Assembly (NCBI GenBank): GCA_000729835.1
Contig: JFHB01000150.1
Span: 1-64,000, forward strand
Length of the DNA: 64,000 nt
DNA from: Atkinsonella hypoxylon
Lineage: Eukaryota; Ascomycota; Sordariomycetes; Hypocreales; Clavicipitaceae
Reading direction: 5' to 3'
In this document: positions 20,263 to 31,900 of the stretch, piece by piece
Layout of the letters: each line of letters opens with the position of its first letter
How positions within the stretch are numbered: position 1 is the stretch's first letter
Notes under the pieces: generated by a model
What the model was told of the DNA's origin: nothing
Database searches by the model: none
The model's input: the letters and a program-made list of their open reading frames with translations, nothing else
Made by a program: the position numbers and the translations under genes

Positions 20263-22089
20263 ATGGCTGGTAGACGAGCAACCAGAACCTCCTCGCCCAA
20301 ACTTGCATCCAGTCGGACCCAAAAAAGTGCAACAAGACGCCGCCACCACGCAAATAAGAGCGACGAGCGCTTTGACGATGACAGCGAAGCCACGGGCGCT
20401 GACTCCAGACGTGCCAAGAGGCGAAAGGTGACGAATATTCAAAATGAAAAGGACAAAATCGTTCTCAGGTCACTTTTCCAAATTGGACCTTTGACATTTC
20501 CAGAACCCTGTGCGCCTTCTGCGGGACGCCCTCACCCCTTCTCTTATCATAAACCGCTTTTCCTCGTCGAGGACCATGGCTATGCATATCGCCAATCCCT
20601 TCTGTCATGGTTCGATTCTGTCAGCACAACACGCGCTATGCCATGGCGTAAGACTTGGATCGATCCCAGCCCTTTCCTCCGTACCGATTCCACGCAACTG
20701 CGAAAGCGATTGGAACGACGCGCTTATGAGGTTTGGATCAGCGAGATCATGCTCCAGCAGACAAGAGTTGCAGTAGTCATTGACTACTGGAACCGATGGA
20801 TGGAGAAATGGCCGACGATACAAGATCTAGCTACTGCAGATCCAGAGGATGTCCTTGCGGCATGGCGCGGATTAGGGTATTACAGTCGCGCAACACGAAT
20901 TCATGAAGCTGCTAAACTCGTCGTCTCGGATCCGACCATGAAGGGACTGTTGCCATCGGCTACTGCTGAGCTCGAGGCCAGAGTTCCTGGTGTGGGCAGA
21001 TACACAGCTGGTGCAATCTCAGCCATCGTTTTCGGACGAGCAGCTCCCATGGTTGACGGGAATGTGCTTCGAGTACTGAGTCGGCAGCTGGGAATATATG
21101 GCAACATAAAGACCGACAAGAAGGTGATTGATACTATATGGGCAGCGGCTGATGCTATTGTCAGAGCCGTAGCACGGGATCGCGAGAGCGGAGAGGATCC
21201 TAACTCTGAAGTGTCAAATCGTCCAGGACGATGGGGTCAGGCGCTGATGGAGTTGGGTAGCACGATTTGTACGCCCAAACCCAGCTGCAATATCTGCCCC
21301 GTGACTGCAACCTGCCGTGTATTCGGAGAGGCACGGAGACTGAGCCAGCCGATAGATGGACATCAGATACTTGATATTGAGGATGCTTGTACCTTATGCG
21401 GGCCTTTCGAAGAAGACCTCAACCAAGATCCCAATTTGAAGGCTTTGCAAGAGGCCAAGACGAACACTAATTCGCAGCCAGACAAGGAAGTAGCAAAGCC
21501 GAAGCAGATGACCCTTGCAAGCTTTGCGTTCACTGGTAAATCTGCGAAGAGAGCATCAGACAGCGACAAGGACGCCGCCCAGAAAGAAGCAGCCGCGCAC
21601 GAAGCAATATCCAACTACGCACGCAAGTTTCCTCTCAAGTCCGCCAAGAAGCCCGTCCGTGTCGAGGAAGATATTGTCTGTGTCATACAGCGCCACGATG
21701 GGCATTATCTGATTCAACGCCGTCCGGAAAGGGGCCTCCTCGCAGGGTTATGGGAGTTTCCAAGCATGACCCTCTCTGACTCAAACGAGCGTTCTTCGAA
21801 GAAGCGCAAAGAAATGGCTGCGGCCCATGCGGCTAGCCTACTAGGGCCCGAGGCAGCCGAACTGAGGCTCAAACACATAGGAGAGCTAGGCAGCGTACCC
21901 TGGTTGTTCTCGCATATTAAGCTGACCATGCATGTGCACTTGTTCTGGTTGAGTGGTGAAGGGGACTTTGATGCGGAGGGAACACTGCTGGGACGACCAG
22001 CGCGGTGGACGGCAGATGTAGGAGGAGAGTCGATGGGTGCGGGAATGAGAAAGTGCTGGGACTTGGTGAAGAGTGCAGAGGATAGATAG
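20263..22089 (+). CDS. Adenine DNA glycosylase (MutY/MUTYH family)
   Basis: Base-excision-repair enzyme that removes adenine mispaired with 8-oxoguanine; 608 residues, no introns seen. N-terminal basic stretch with RRAKRRKV (49-56) is a likely nuclear signal. The glycosylase core spans about 110-355. It has the catalytic Glu161 in SEIMLQQTRV, a helix-hairpin-helix VPGVGRYTAGA (241-251) and catalytic Asp265 in MVDGNV. An iron-sulfur loop of four cysteines sits at 336, 342, 345 and 351. The C-terminal NUDIX-like 8-oxoG recognition domain begins near 463 (VCVIQRHDGHYLIQRRPERGLLAGLWEFPS). An acidic/basic linker (about 380-455) joins the two. The first Cys spacing is five rather than the six of E. 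coli MutY. The start is the first ATG in frame with a typical basic tail; a later start cannot be excluded. Confidence 0.95.
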   Translation: MAGRRATRTSSPKLASSRTQKSATRRRHHANKSDERFDDDSEATGADSRRAKRRKVTNIQNEKDKIVLRSLFQIGPLTFPEPCAPSAGRPHPFSYHKPLFLVEDHGYAYRQSLLSWFDSVSTTRAMPWRKTWIDPSPFLRTDSTQLRKRLERRAYEVWISEIMLQQTRVAVVIDYWNRWMEKWPTIQDLATADPEDVLAAWRGLGYYSRATRIHEAAKLVVSDPTMKGLLPSATAELEARVPGVGRYTAGAISAIVFGRAAPMVDGNVLRVLSRQLGIYGNIKTDKKVIDTIWAAADAIVRAVARDRESGEDPNSEVSNRPGRWGQALMELGSTICTPKPSCNICPVTATCRVFGEARRLSQPIDGHQILDIEDACTLCGPFEEDLNQDPNLKALQEAKTNTNSQPDKEVAKPKQMTLASFAFTGKSAKRASDSDKDAAQKEAAAHEAISNYARKFPLKSAKKPVRVEEDIVCVIQRHDGHYLIQRRPERGLLAGLWEFPSMTLSDSNERSSKKRKEMAAAHAASLLGPEAAELRLKHIGELGSVPWLFSHIKLTMHVHLFWLSGEGDFDAEGTLLGRPARWTADVGGESMGAGMRKCWDLVKSAEDR

Positions 22090-23419
22090 ACTGCCGTGTA
22101 CATGATTGTGTACCTTGATCGGGTGAGGTTTGGAGCAGTCGATGGGTGGCAGTTCCGGTTGACTTTTTTTGTATACTACCTTTGTACACTCCACGGCGGC
22201 TCTCATGTCTTGAATCTAAGATGGTACACCATGCTACGAAGAACGATGGAGCAATCTAAGTGGTTTTCGGTAGAGGGTAGGATCTTCTGCCTGTGTCGCA
22301 GCGACTACGCCAGGGTGGACGAGCGTGTTAGCCAAGCATCCAGCGGCCCGGGTTCATTCGCAGAACCAAGGAAATGAGCGCGATGAATATTTGGTCAAGC
22401 TTGGTACTGCTCTCAAGGCTGCTTCTAGGGGCAGCAACACTTGCACCATTACCTTGCCGCGAGATTAGTCTTAAGACAACAAGTGTATCTGCCAGATGCA
22501 GGAGAAACAATTGGACATCGACAAGCTGCCACCTGTGCTCCAAGACCAAGACCATTTTGGACCCTGACTAAGCTTAACTAGAATGAATTAGCCGTGACTT
22601 TCTATTCTTATGATGTGCAGTAGTCTCCCCTCGAGGGAACATCTTGAAAGGATGACGCAGATAGTGGTCAGCGGGCCCGAAGTATGACTACTGGGTGGTA
22701 ATGCAATAACGATACCTAGGTAGACCATCAGTACTCCGTAGTCAAACGCGAACCGGCCCTCCATTGAAGCTAACTCACAAGATATTCCAAGAATGCTTCT
22801 GACCTACGCGACCACAGACACGGCTTGATGCTTGGGAAAGCAGTGGTGTGCAAAAATATCCGTCTGATAGTGATTAAGGATCACAGTTACTTGTGGCTAG
22901 CTCTAGACATCATGAATTAGGCCGTTCAAAGAAAAGTAGTTCCTACACGTCCAGAAAGAAAGGGACCGACGTGGTCAATTGCTCGACGACACATAATGCA
23001 GGGAGGCAGGTACCTATCACCAGGTAAGTGCCTTAGGTAGTGCCTAGTACCTGGGTGGGTACTTAGGTACTTGGCCGGCTCGACCCTTAAGGGAACGCTG
23101 AAAGTGGAGCATCATGCACTTTTGCCATTTATCCTTATTACGCCCCCTTTTTTTTTTGCATGTGCAGCCTTGCCCTTGCTTGGATTCGTTGCTCACATCT
23201 CACCACATCCTCCAATCCATTGTACAATTCGTACGATACATTACTCCGGACGTACAAACCGACACACAACAGTTTCACCTACGCGCAGTTCATTACATAC
23301 ATATCCGAGCCATACCAACAACTTCCCTGCGTGTGTTCCCGCCACGAAGAAGCAGCCGCTTTCCCATCTAGCCTGACCAAGCCAGCTATCGCAGGAGTGC
23401 CGCGCAGACGGTTATCAAA
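22090..23419. other. Intergenic region, MutY to coactosin
   Basis: No supported gene. From about 23010 to 23075 there is a cluster of GGTA/TAGGTA-type motifs (ACCAGGTAAG, CCTTAGGTAG, GTACTTAGGTAC), common in fungal promoters. The last 250 bases before 23420 are C/A-rich, as expected of a fungal 5' leader. Confidence 0.5.
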
Positions 23420-23860
23420 ATGAGTGGCTTGGCCTCTCCCGAAATTTCGGCAGCATATCAGGATGTGCGCAACGATAAGAAGGAGATCAACTGGATGCTC
23501 ATCTCGCATGCCGCACCTACGGGTAGCGAGCTGACGCTGAGCCAGACTGGCACGGGTGGCATTTCAGAAATGGCGGCGGCATTGGACGATGGCGAGGTGC
23601 AATATGGTTATGTGCGCGTCGAGTACGCCAATGATAAGGAAAGTACCCGGGTCAAGTTCGTGCTCGTGGTTTGGATCGGCGAACACACCAAGGTGATGCG
23701 CAAGGCCAGAGGGAGTGTGGAGAGCGGCAACGTGAAGCACGTCCTCTCTCACCACAGTATCGCCGTCACGGCCAGCGATCGCTCCGAGCTGCAGGAGCAA
23801 GATCTGGTTGCGATGCTGCGTAGAGCTGGCGGTCCCGACTATAATGGTGGCCGTGGCTGA
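23420..23860 (+). CDS. Coactosin-like ADF/cofilin-family actin-binding protein
   Basis: 146 residues, a single ADF-homology domain occupying nearly the whole chain, intronless here. Recognisable blocks are the N-terminal ISAAYQDVRNDKKEINWMLI (12-31), GSELTLSQTGTGGISEMAAALDDGEVQYGYVRV (34-66), KFVLVVWIGEHTKVMRKA (75-92) and a C-terminal ELQEQDLVAMLRRAGG. Coactosins bind F-actin and counter capping without severing it; the role in cytosolic actin turnover is by family. Length matches the family (about 140-150). The ATG has A at -3 (CAAAATG). Confidence 0.92.
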   Translation: MSGLASPEISAAYQDVRNDKKEINWMLISHAAPTGSELTLSQTGTGGISEMAAALDDGEVQYGYVRVEYANDKESTRVKFVLVVWIGEHTKVMRKARGSVESGNVKHVLSHHSIAVTASDRSELQEQDLVAMLRRAGGPDYNGGRG

Positions 23861-26460
23861 TTAGGCTTGATGCGATATGAGGTGGCCCGTCGGGTTTGAT
23901 TCTGTTGCTCCGCCTTGGCTGATGAGATATTACTGAGATGTTTTTGCATTACCGACGGCAGTCTATTGGCATTTTGGTTCCTCATTTTTTTCCCATGCCA
24001 AGGGGGCCAGAACTGGCACGACAAGAGGAATCGTGGGTTTCAGTAGGGAGCTGGGTTTCGGCATTGAGATTGAGGGTGAGCCCAGAGAGGCGGGTCAGTT
24101 CTAATCGCGTTTTGAATTCAAGTGGTATTACTCCGTACACTGTATGATGCCTCAACAAGTGCGTAACCACGGAACCAGGATTCTTTGAGATTGCGCGGGT
24201 CAGCGTAATGCTTTTTTCCTTGTGCTCAATGCCAATGTCCTGGCGATGAATAATCAAATGGTGACATAGAAGGGTGGGTGTCCGTGCAAGTATCAGCAGT
24301 GTCGGCTTGGCCTCTCAGGAAAGAACACATGTGTTCCTGATCTGGATTGAGAAGTAAGGATTTGTTGAGTTTTGTCATCAAATTGGCCCATCCTATAATT
24401 GCATTTTTATTTATTTATTAAAAAAAAAAAGACTTGACCACGTCGGGAATGTGCGAGTTCCGCAAAACCGTATTTTCGTCTCGGGCATTTCATGCAACCC
24501 CTGTTCAAACAAGGAACGCGGTTTTGGATTTGGGATGTGAAAATGTCGTGACTATGTTTCTGATCCATCAGACCAGGCGGCAGGCGAGCGGGGTCGCTTC
24601 GGGTTGTGGATGTTTGTCTCGGGGTCTTGGATCTAATCTCCCCGATGAACGAATGGGGAGAAGCTAAAATCAGACCGTGGACATGCTGCGAGACCCGTCG
24701 TGACGTCGTTGTGGCCCCCTCGGGCGGGCGATTGACAGGAAAAAAAAAAAAAAAAAGAAGGAAGGAAAGAAAGAAAGACATAGCTGGACTGTTCAAGAGA
24801 AGTCGTGATTGGTAAAGCATCACAAACACTGAACTCCTGCCGATGTGAGAGACGACGACGTGTAGCAGGCTCATTTGTGTCTGGGCGGCTGACGAATTCA
24901 AAATGGCCTCGTTTAAAAATGACTTGCTAGCTGCTCCATTCTTTTCTGCAGCTCTTGACTCTTTGAGTCCCCATGGGCTGGCGGGACCAGCTTAACATAC
25001 ATACACCCGCTGTAGCATAGGCGGTTCATCACGGGAGCGGAAGACAGGGTCGCTCAGCTTCTCGGAGCAATATCCCAGAATGCGGCCGGCTGGCCCAAGT
25101 TGTAAAGGCACCGATTTGCTCAAGGGCGCAATTGTGGAGTAGATTTTCTTTTTCTTTTTTTTTTTCCTTTTTTTTTAAGGGAAAAAAAAAAAAAAAAAGT
25201 GGTCGATGCTTGAGATGGCGGCACAGGCTGAGGCGGCGTCCAATAGTGCAGTGCATGTCTAGGCAGGGACCGGGTTTCTAAGCAGCAGCAAGTACTTTTG
25301 CAAACATTTTACTATAAAAAGTACTTATAGTCTCTTTCTCTGTACTGAATGTGAAGGCCCCTGATTAGTGAAGTCAAAATATAGCGCCTCTTATCTACTA
25401 CGATCTGTGTCAATTCATTAATCTTGTAATCAGATAGAACTCTTCCAATTAAGACTCTTCACAATCATCAAGACTCTCATCCTTGTAACTTGTAACCTCT
25501 ACCAAGGTGTTTACCGATCCAGGCTGCTACCAAGCACAACCTCCACCACCGTCCCCGCAACTTGGTTGAAGGGCTCCACTATTCTATTCTTCCCTTCTAG
25601 GCTTAGTCGCTGCATGCTGAGGCATGCGCCTGACCACGAGTGACGTTCAGTAAGTGCACGTACAGTAAGTACCTAGGTAGTTAGCCTTTGAAAATATTTC
25701 ACGCTAAACTACACTGAACGCGTTTAAGCGAAGACGGTGAACGAGACCATTCTAGAAACACAATAAATTTTATTTTAAAGAGAATTATAGCTCAGCCACG
25801 CAGCACCTGCCCCGGTACCCAGTTGCAACTATACCGCTCAACTTACGCAGAGTTGTTTTCGACCTTGACCTTCTCCGCCAGCTCTTTTCTATCAATTTGG
25901 TTCTATTTCCTTGTTCAAAAGTATAAAGTAGGTTTGATTGTGATGCACCGTTTGTAAATTCTAGATAATTGCTCGTACTTTTTATTATCGTAAATCGGTA
26001 TTGTAGAGGCAGTGCCTCAACAACAAGTACAAAGTATCAGCGATCCAGGCTACAAAAAGGTACATTATAAATAGTCCCACATTTGAGGCGGCGACAGAAA
26101 GTTTCGCATCTCGGGGTTCGCGCACGAGCCACGGAGATCTATGGGGCACGAACTCACAGCACGACTCACAGCTTTCCATCTTGTGTTTACATAATACTTT
26201 CTTATGCTGAGGACTTATTAAAACATTCTCAAATCGACTGAGACAAGCTCTCTGCCCGACTGAGTCACTCGTTCTCTGGCGGGACCTGAGCTGCGATGCT
26301 GCGCAAGGTTATGACGGCAAGGAGCGTGAGTGACCAACCAACCGACTTCGTTGGATCGATTATCTCATTCCTGGCCGCGGCAGAGCTGAGAAAAGGAAGA
26401 TGCGATGTGAGACTCGGGCGGGCCTATTGGAAGCCACCGCAAGCCACCGTGGGTGCCAGT
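23861..26460. other. Intergenic region
   Basis: No gene supported. Contains several poly-A/T tracts (near 24420, 24739, 25150-25198) and GTACCTAGGTAG-like motifs near 25668. Short open frames here are interrupted by homopolymers and show no domain. Confidence 0.5.
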
Positions 26461-26572
26461 CATTGCTCACTCATTGCTCACTCACTGCTCATTGCTTACT
26501 GCTCATTGCTCACCACCGCTCACTGCTCATTGCTCACTACTGCTCATTGCTCACTGCTCCACCCTGCTCACC
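26461..26572. repeat. Heptamer minisatellite (TGCTCAC/TGCTCAT)
   Basis: About a dozen imperfect copies of a seven-base unit TGCTCAY, some spaced by ACT or CACC, about 370 bases upstream of the permease start. It may lie in the promoter or 5' leader of that gene. Confidence 0.85.
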
Positions 26573-26943
26573 CACAAACGCAGGAATCCAGGGTTCTTCA
26601 CCACAACCAGCTGCTTATATCGTCGAACCACCCCCCAGCTGCCGCCTCGTCCGAACACCCTGCTTTCCTCCGCTCTGATTTATAGTTCCGCCTCCACTAC
26701 ATGACCTCTTTGTCCTCTCTTCTCGAGAGACCACATTCAAATCCGGGGCGACTGGGGTGCAGTTCCTCCCTTTCCTCCATCCTCTCTATGTTCCGTCTCC
26801 TGCCCGGAGCTGCGATAACGTAAATCGGATGAAAAAAAAAAAAAAAAAAAAAACTAGTCAGTATCGCAAAACCGTAGAGCACAACGCGCATTCGATACGG
26901 ACAACGGTCTTTGCTCCGATTCTAGTCCACGAAAACCGTCAAA

Positions 26944-28948
26944 ATGGGTCTTACCGAGAGGGACTCTGCCGGGAATGCCAGAGCTGTCGACAACAAGGTT
27001 GACCACCACCTGCGCATGTCACACGAAAATGATGCCGACCAAGTCCTCGGCATCCTGGGCTATAAGCCCGAGCTCGCGCGAAACAGATCGACTTTCCAAG
27101 TCGCCTTCATGTCCTTTGTCCTCGCTTCCATCCCGTATGGTTTAGCTACCACCCTGGTCTATCCTCTCGTGGGCGGTGGCCCTGTCGATATCATCTGGGG
27201 CTGGGTCGCCGTTTCGGCTATTATAGTCTGCGTTGCTGCCTCGCTTGGTGAAATCACCAGTGTATATCCTACCGCGGGAGGTACGTTGAAATAGGAACCG
27301 CGAGGCAATATGCGCAGAGAGCATCTCTCTGCGGACGGCCTTCGCTCGACGCTACCACCGTGATGTACTATGTCGCATATGGTCTCCAAAAACGCTCACT
27401 TCTAGCTGACGGGTTTTTTTCTAGGTGTCTACTACCAAGCCTTCATGCTGGCATCGCCCAGTTGGCGCCGCATTGCCAGTTGGATTTGCGGCTGGGCATA
27501 TCTTGTCGGCAACATCACCATCACGCTGGCCGTCAACTTCGGCACCACGCTCTTCTTCGTATCGTGCGTCAATGTATTTGCCGACGATGCTGATCATCCC
27601 GTATTGGAAGGAGCTCCTTACCAGGTCTTTTTGATTTTCCTCGCTATCACGCTTTTCTGCAATGCTGTCTCGGCGCTGGGTAACAAGTGGCTTCCTTGGC
27701 TCGACGTAAGTTATATAGACATTTTATTTTATTTTATTTTATTTTATTTTACTTTATTTTATTTCATTTCATGTAGTGGGCATAGTTCTCTGTGTGAAAC
27801 CTTGTAGGCCGCGCATACTGACTGACGCCTGCGATAGACTGCCGCCATCTTTTGGACTTTTGCTGGTGTCATCGCCATCTTGGTCTGCGTGCTTGCCATT
27901 GCTGCTAAAGGTCGTCGTGATGCCAAATGGGTCTTTACTTACTTTGAGAACAACTCTGGATGGCCCGATGGATGGTCTTTCATGGTTGGTCTCTTGCACG
28001 CTGGTTATGCGACGTCGTCCACCGGAATGATTATCTCGTACGTGATTTCGATGCGTATCATTTTTTTTTTTTCATCAAAAGTCCTGTTCTTACCTAACAT
28101 GGATGTAGTATGTGTGAAGAAGTCCAGCACCCAGCCACGCAGGTTCCCAAAGCCATGGTCGCCACAATCTTCATCAACACCTTCGCTGGCCTGCTCTTCC
28201 TTGTCCCTCTCTGCTTCGTCCTTCCCGACATCAAGATGCTGACTTCGCTCGCCTCGGCGCAACCCGTTCCGCCCATTCTGAAGTCGGCTATTGGACACTC
28301 TGGCGGTGCGTTTGGACTGCTGATTCCTCTCATGGTCCTTGCCATCATCTGTGGCATTGGCTGCACCACTGCTTCTTCTCGATGCGCCTGGGCCTTTGCT
28401 CGCGACGGTGCCGTCCCGGGAGCTAAGCTTTGGATGAGGGTCAACCACAGCCTCGATGTCCCTGTCAACGCCATGATGCTCTGCATGGTGACCGAGATTC
28501 TTCTTGGCCTCATTTACTTTGGTAACAGTGCTGCCTTCAGTGCTTTCTCCGGTGTTGGCGTCATTTCCCTCACTGCCTCGTACGCCTGTCCCATTGCTAT
28601 CAACTTGTTAAATGGTCGTAGAGCCGTCCAAGGTGCCAAGTTCTCTCTCGGCAAATTTGGCTATGCTGCAAACATCATTTCTATCGGTACGTCTACTCGC
28701 AATCACTTAGGAAGTCATCATTTGCTCCCAACTTATGGGGTTATTAGACTGAACAAAATACTCTCATAGCATGGTCTGCTCTCGCGCTTCCTCTTTTCTG
28801 CATGCCCGTGTCGATTCCTGTCACGCCCACCACTGTCAACTATGCTCCGGTTGTCTTCGTCTTCGCCATTGCTGTGTCCGCTATATGGTACGTTGTCTGG
28901 GGCCACAGGAACTACGCTGGTCCTCCGGTGCAAGGAGAGGAGAGTTAA
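26944..28948 (+). CDS. APC-superfamily permease (GABA/choline-type amine transporter)
   Basis: Plasma-membrane amino-acid/polyamine/choline permease, 524 residues from five exons: 26944-27280, 27425-27705, 27838-28037, 28109-28686, 28770-28948. All four introns begin GTACGT or GTAAGT and end in AG, and the exon lengths sum to a multiple of three. Hydrophilic N-terminus (1-50), then about 12 hydrophobic segments starting at FQVAFMSFVLASIPYG. Family marks: GEITSVYPTAGGVYYQ (end of helix 2 into 3), SMCEEVQHPATQVPKAMVATI (substrate-path region) and TTASSRCAWAFARDGAVPG. These are typical of the fungal GABA/choline permease branch (Uga4/Hnm1-like). Substrate cannot be fixed from sequence. Start CAAAATGG has a good context. 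Confidence 0.9.
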
Positions 28949-31900
28949 TGGCGTTCAAAGCTGCATTGGGTACGAGTTCTACTTTTTTTGGTTCTAACGA
29001 TTCACGTGGGCTGGATACTGGCAATGAGTTGACTGTGAAATATTTGGGTTGTGAAATACTTGTGCATTATGTCTTACCGAGTCTCAATTGATACCCCGAA
29101 GATGCATATTCCAATTCGTTGAGGAATACCGCCTCCCGATGAATCTATCAAGAACCGCCGCATATGCGTATTTGTTGATGGACGCGTAGGGTACAGCATC
29201 TAAACGATACCTGGCCTACCTTGACCTAACGGCATTGGGCGACAACTTTGTTTTGCACTTGTGTATGTTAGAATACCTTTCTCGCCTGCTTTCTTGGATT
29301 TATGGTCGGAGCGTCAGATGAGTCTTTGCATAATGTTTTGAACGTCGTCGTACGCTGCGCTGTGACGAGGTTAATGAAATGGGTAACTGTGCTTCCTGGT
29401 AGTGAGATAGATCTAAAGGCGTTGAGAACCTTGTCTACGATATACCTCGGCTCGTCGGCCAAGCCTAGGAATTGGCCGCCCTACAGTAAATAGGCTTCTA
29501 GTAGAATGGTCCGGATCACGATGTATGGAGCACGTCAGACACCCCATACCGTAACCTCAAAACTGTCGACGCAGTATCCAACCTACATACATATAACCTG
29601 TCGCGAGGTCATTGCGAGAAACCAGTCTGCTGCACAAGAGAAGCTGCGGAATCTGGGAAGGGAACTCAACTCTTGCCATAATAAGGCCTGACTGCAATCT
29701 TGCCTTTGCAGAAGAAACGTAGTCCGATCGATGGAGATTCTCGAAACTCTCAATCGAGACCTGGGATTGTCTGGACCTTGTTGTCGAGCAGCGTGCCTCA
29801 TTGTCGAAGCTATTACATCGAGACAAAGCGCAGAAGCTATACACCACCATCAAGCCACATGTGGGACAAAACACTGTTGCATCACCAAGATCTGAAGGGT
29901 CCTCGTGACTCTGTTTTAAACTGAACTGTCTAATGGTAGACAATTCCGCTTGGACACGCTTGGACACTGTTATAGCAAGAGGCTTCGTCCACGAAAGGGT
30001 CAAGGGGTAAGAGGAGACACTGAAACTTGTTGAACCTCATCCTCAAGCTGGAGGTTACCCACATGCATCGGTGAGCAAGGGAATCAACACCCGTCTAGCT
30101 TTAGAAGAGCGGAGATGGCATTGTTCTGTGGGAGGCAGATCCCAGAAGTGGCCACCTCGCTCGCCACTGTGATACCAGTACATCTATAGATAGCAGATGC
30201 AGGTCGACGTGCTTGGCCCGTACGTTTCCTTCATGCACGTACACCCTCGACGCCAGCTGGGCTTTTTTGCACGCCGTTTCCCCGACGTGTGTATCTGCGG
30301 AGAAACGGACAGCTGTCAAGGCCAAGAGACTACAAAATGGCCCGCGTAATCCGGGGGGCACAAGTCGATGAGCAACTCATTAGTCGAAGCCCATGCCCTT
30401 TTTTTTTGAAAGTCAAAATAAGCTGAGGAAAGAGGCACGGTTGGGAGTACAAAGTGGAGTATCATTTCCCCAACGGCTGTCTATCTGTCTTACGATTGAC
30501 TTATTCGTCATCTCGTCTCATGGGAGATAGTCTCCCCGCCTCGAAGTATACGTGCATAAGACATTGCACATGATGCCCGGAACCCCAACAGCCGCCAACA
30601 ACCCTTGCGACCCGTCCATGATTCGTCGTAGATAAGTTAATGCTCGACTTTTTCCCATCTTGAGAACTGCTCCCCTGTTCGTAAATGGCATCTTGTTCGC
30701 AACTGTTGCAGGATAGCTGCGGCAAATCTGGATCATTCCGGATTGACGTGCCCTCGGATCTATCGTCCATGAGATATAGATGGGATATAGATAGGCTTTG
30801 AACCGTGGACAGCCGCCCTCGCAGTTTTTTTTTTTTTTTTTTTTGAATTGTGCCTGGGGCTTGAACGTTATTTTGAACAGCCTGCATTGATTCCTTCCAT
30901 GCATGCGTGGTGCGCGCCCATCACGATGCGAATGGGATGGGCTATTCAACAGCTTTGCCACGATGTAGGCCATGTATGGGCAGCTCGACTAGCATCAGGG
31001 AAAATTGCCGACACTAATTTCAATTTTTTGACGGTGACCCTGGCGAAGCGCATGTTCATGGATGGTGTGTTGCAGAACTATAAGAGTGTGGTTCCTCATG
31101 GAGACACAGCTGAGCTCCCGTTCCCACCCAGCCCACGGTTATCCTTGATTGGTGCTACGGTAACTAACTAACTAATTAATGCGCCTGCCCCCCCCCTCCC
31201 CCCCATGCCAGGATAGATAAGCCAATGCAGAAATTCCCAAACCGTCGCTTCCGTGGTTGGTGTCGGCCGTCCTTGTTGGGGCACCATCTCGGGATGCATC
31301 GTAAGATGTCGGCGCAGAATTCGCCACCGCAGCAGGCCATCTGCAACTCACTTCCTTCCCATGCAAATTTCTTCAATCCAACGAGAAGACAAGAGAAAAT
31401 CAAACCGAAAAAAATAAATCAATGAATAAATACCCTAGTGGCGCTACACATCCAGAAAAAAAAAAATTCTGTCAAACCTTGTGCCAAGGGTCCAGACGAT
31501 ATCAGAGTAGGTGCACCTATGGCCCGGGACCATGACATTGATAAAGTCGAACTTTTCCTGTATCACACCGTTCTGGGGGACATTCGCTCTAATTGCAAAC
31601 TGGATTGAGGGCTTTTTTTATTTTTTTTATTTTTTTTAATTGGAACAATTTCCCAGCTATCGGCTTGCAAGATCGCCGTGCATCGGGGTGGAAACGCAAA
31701 TAATAACTTACTACACTACTCTGCAGTATTTTCGGCCCTACCTGCCTACATACATGGATGGATCTTGCAACTTCACGCGCTGCACTCGACTGCAGCACAG
31801 TATCGTGAGCTGGGTCTTCAGCGGCACATGTGGGCACGGAACGCTTCCTGGGCTGCGTGCCTAATCTTGTCAAGGGAACCGGTCAAAGCATACTTCATCA

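Noticed and set aside
19967..20431. 154-codon plus-strand frame overlapping the start of the MutY gene
   Set aside because: It overlaps the MutY start in another frame, lacks any domain, and the MutY frame is clearly the coding one.
24407..24901. 164-codon minus-strand frame
   Set aside because: Runs through a poly-T/poly-A tract giving Phe/Leu runs, with no domain and no codon pattern.
26461..26572. Regular short repeats that could be mistaken for a CRISPR array
   Set aside because: Units are seven bases with almost no spacer and the genome is fungal; this is a minisatellite.
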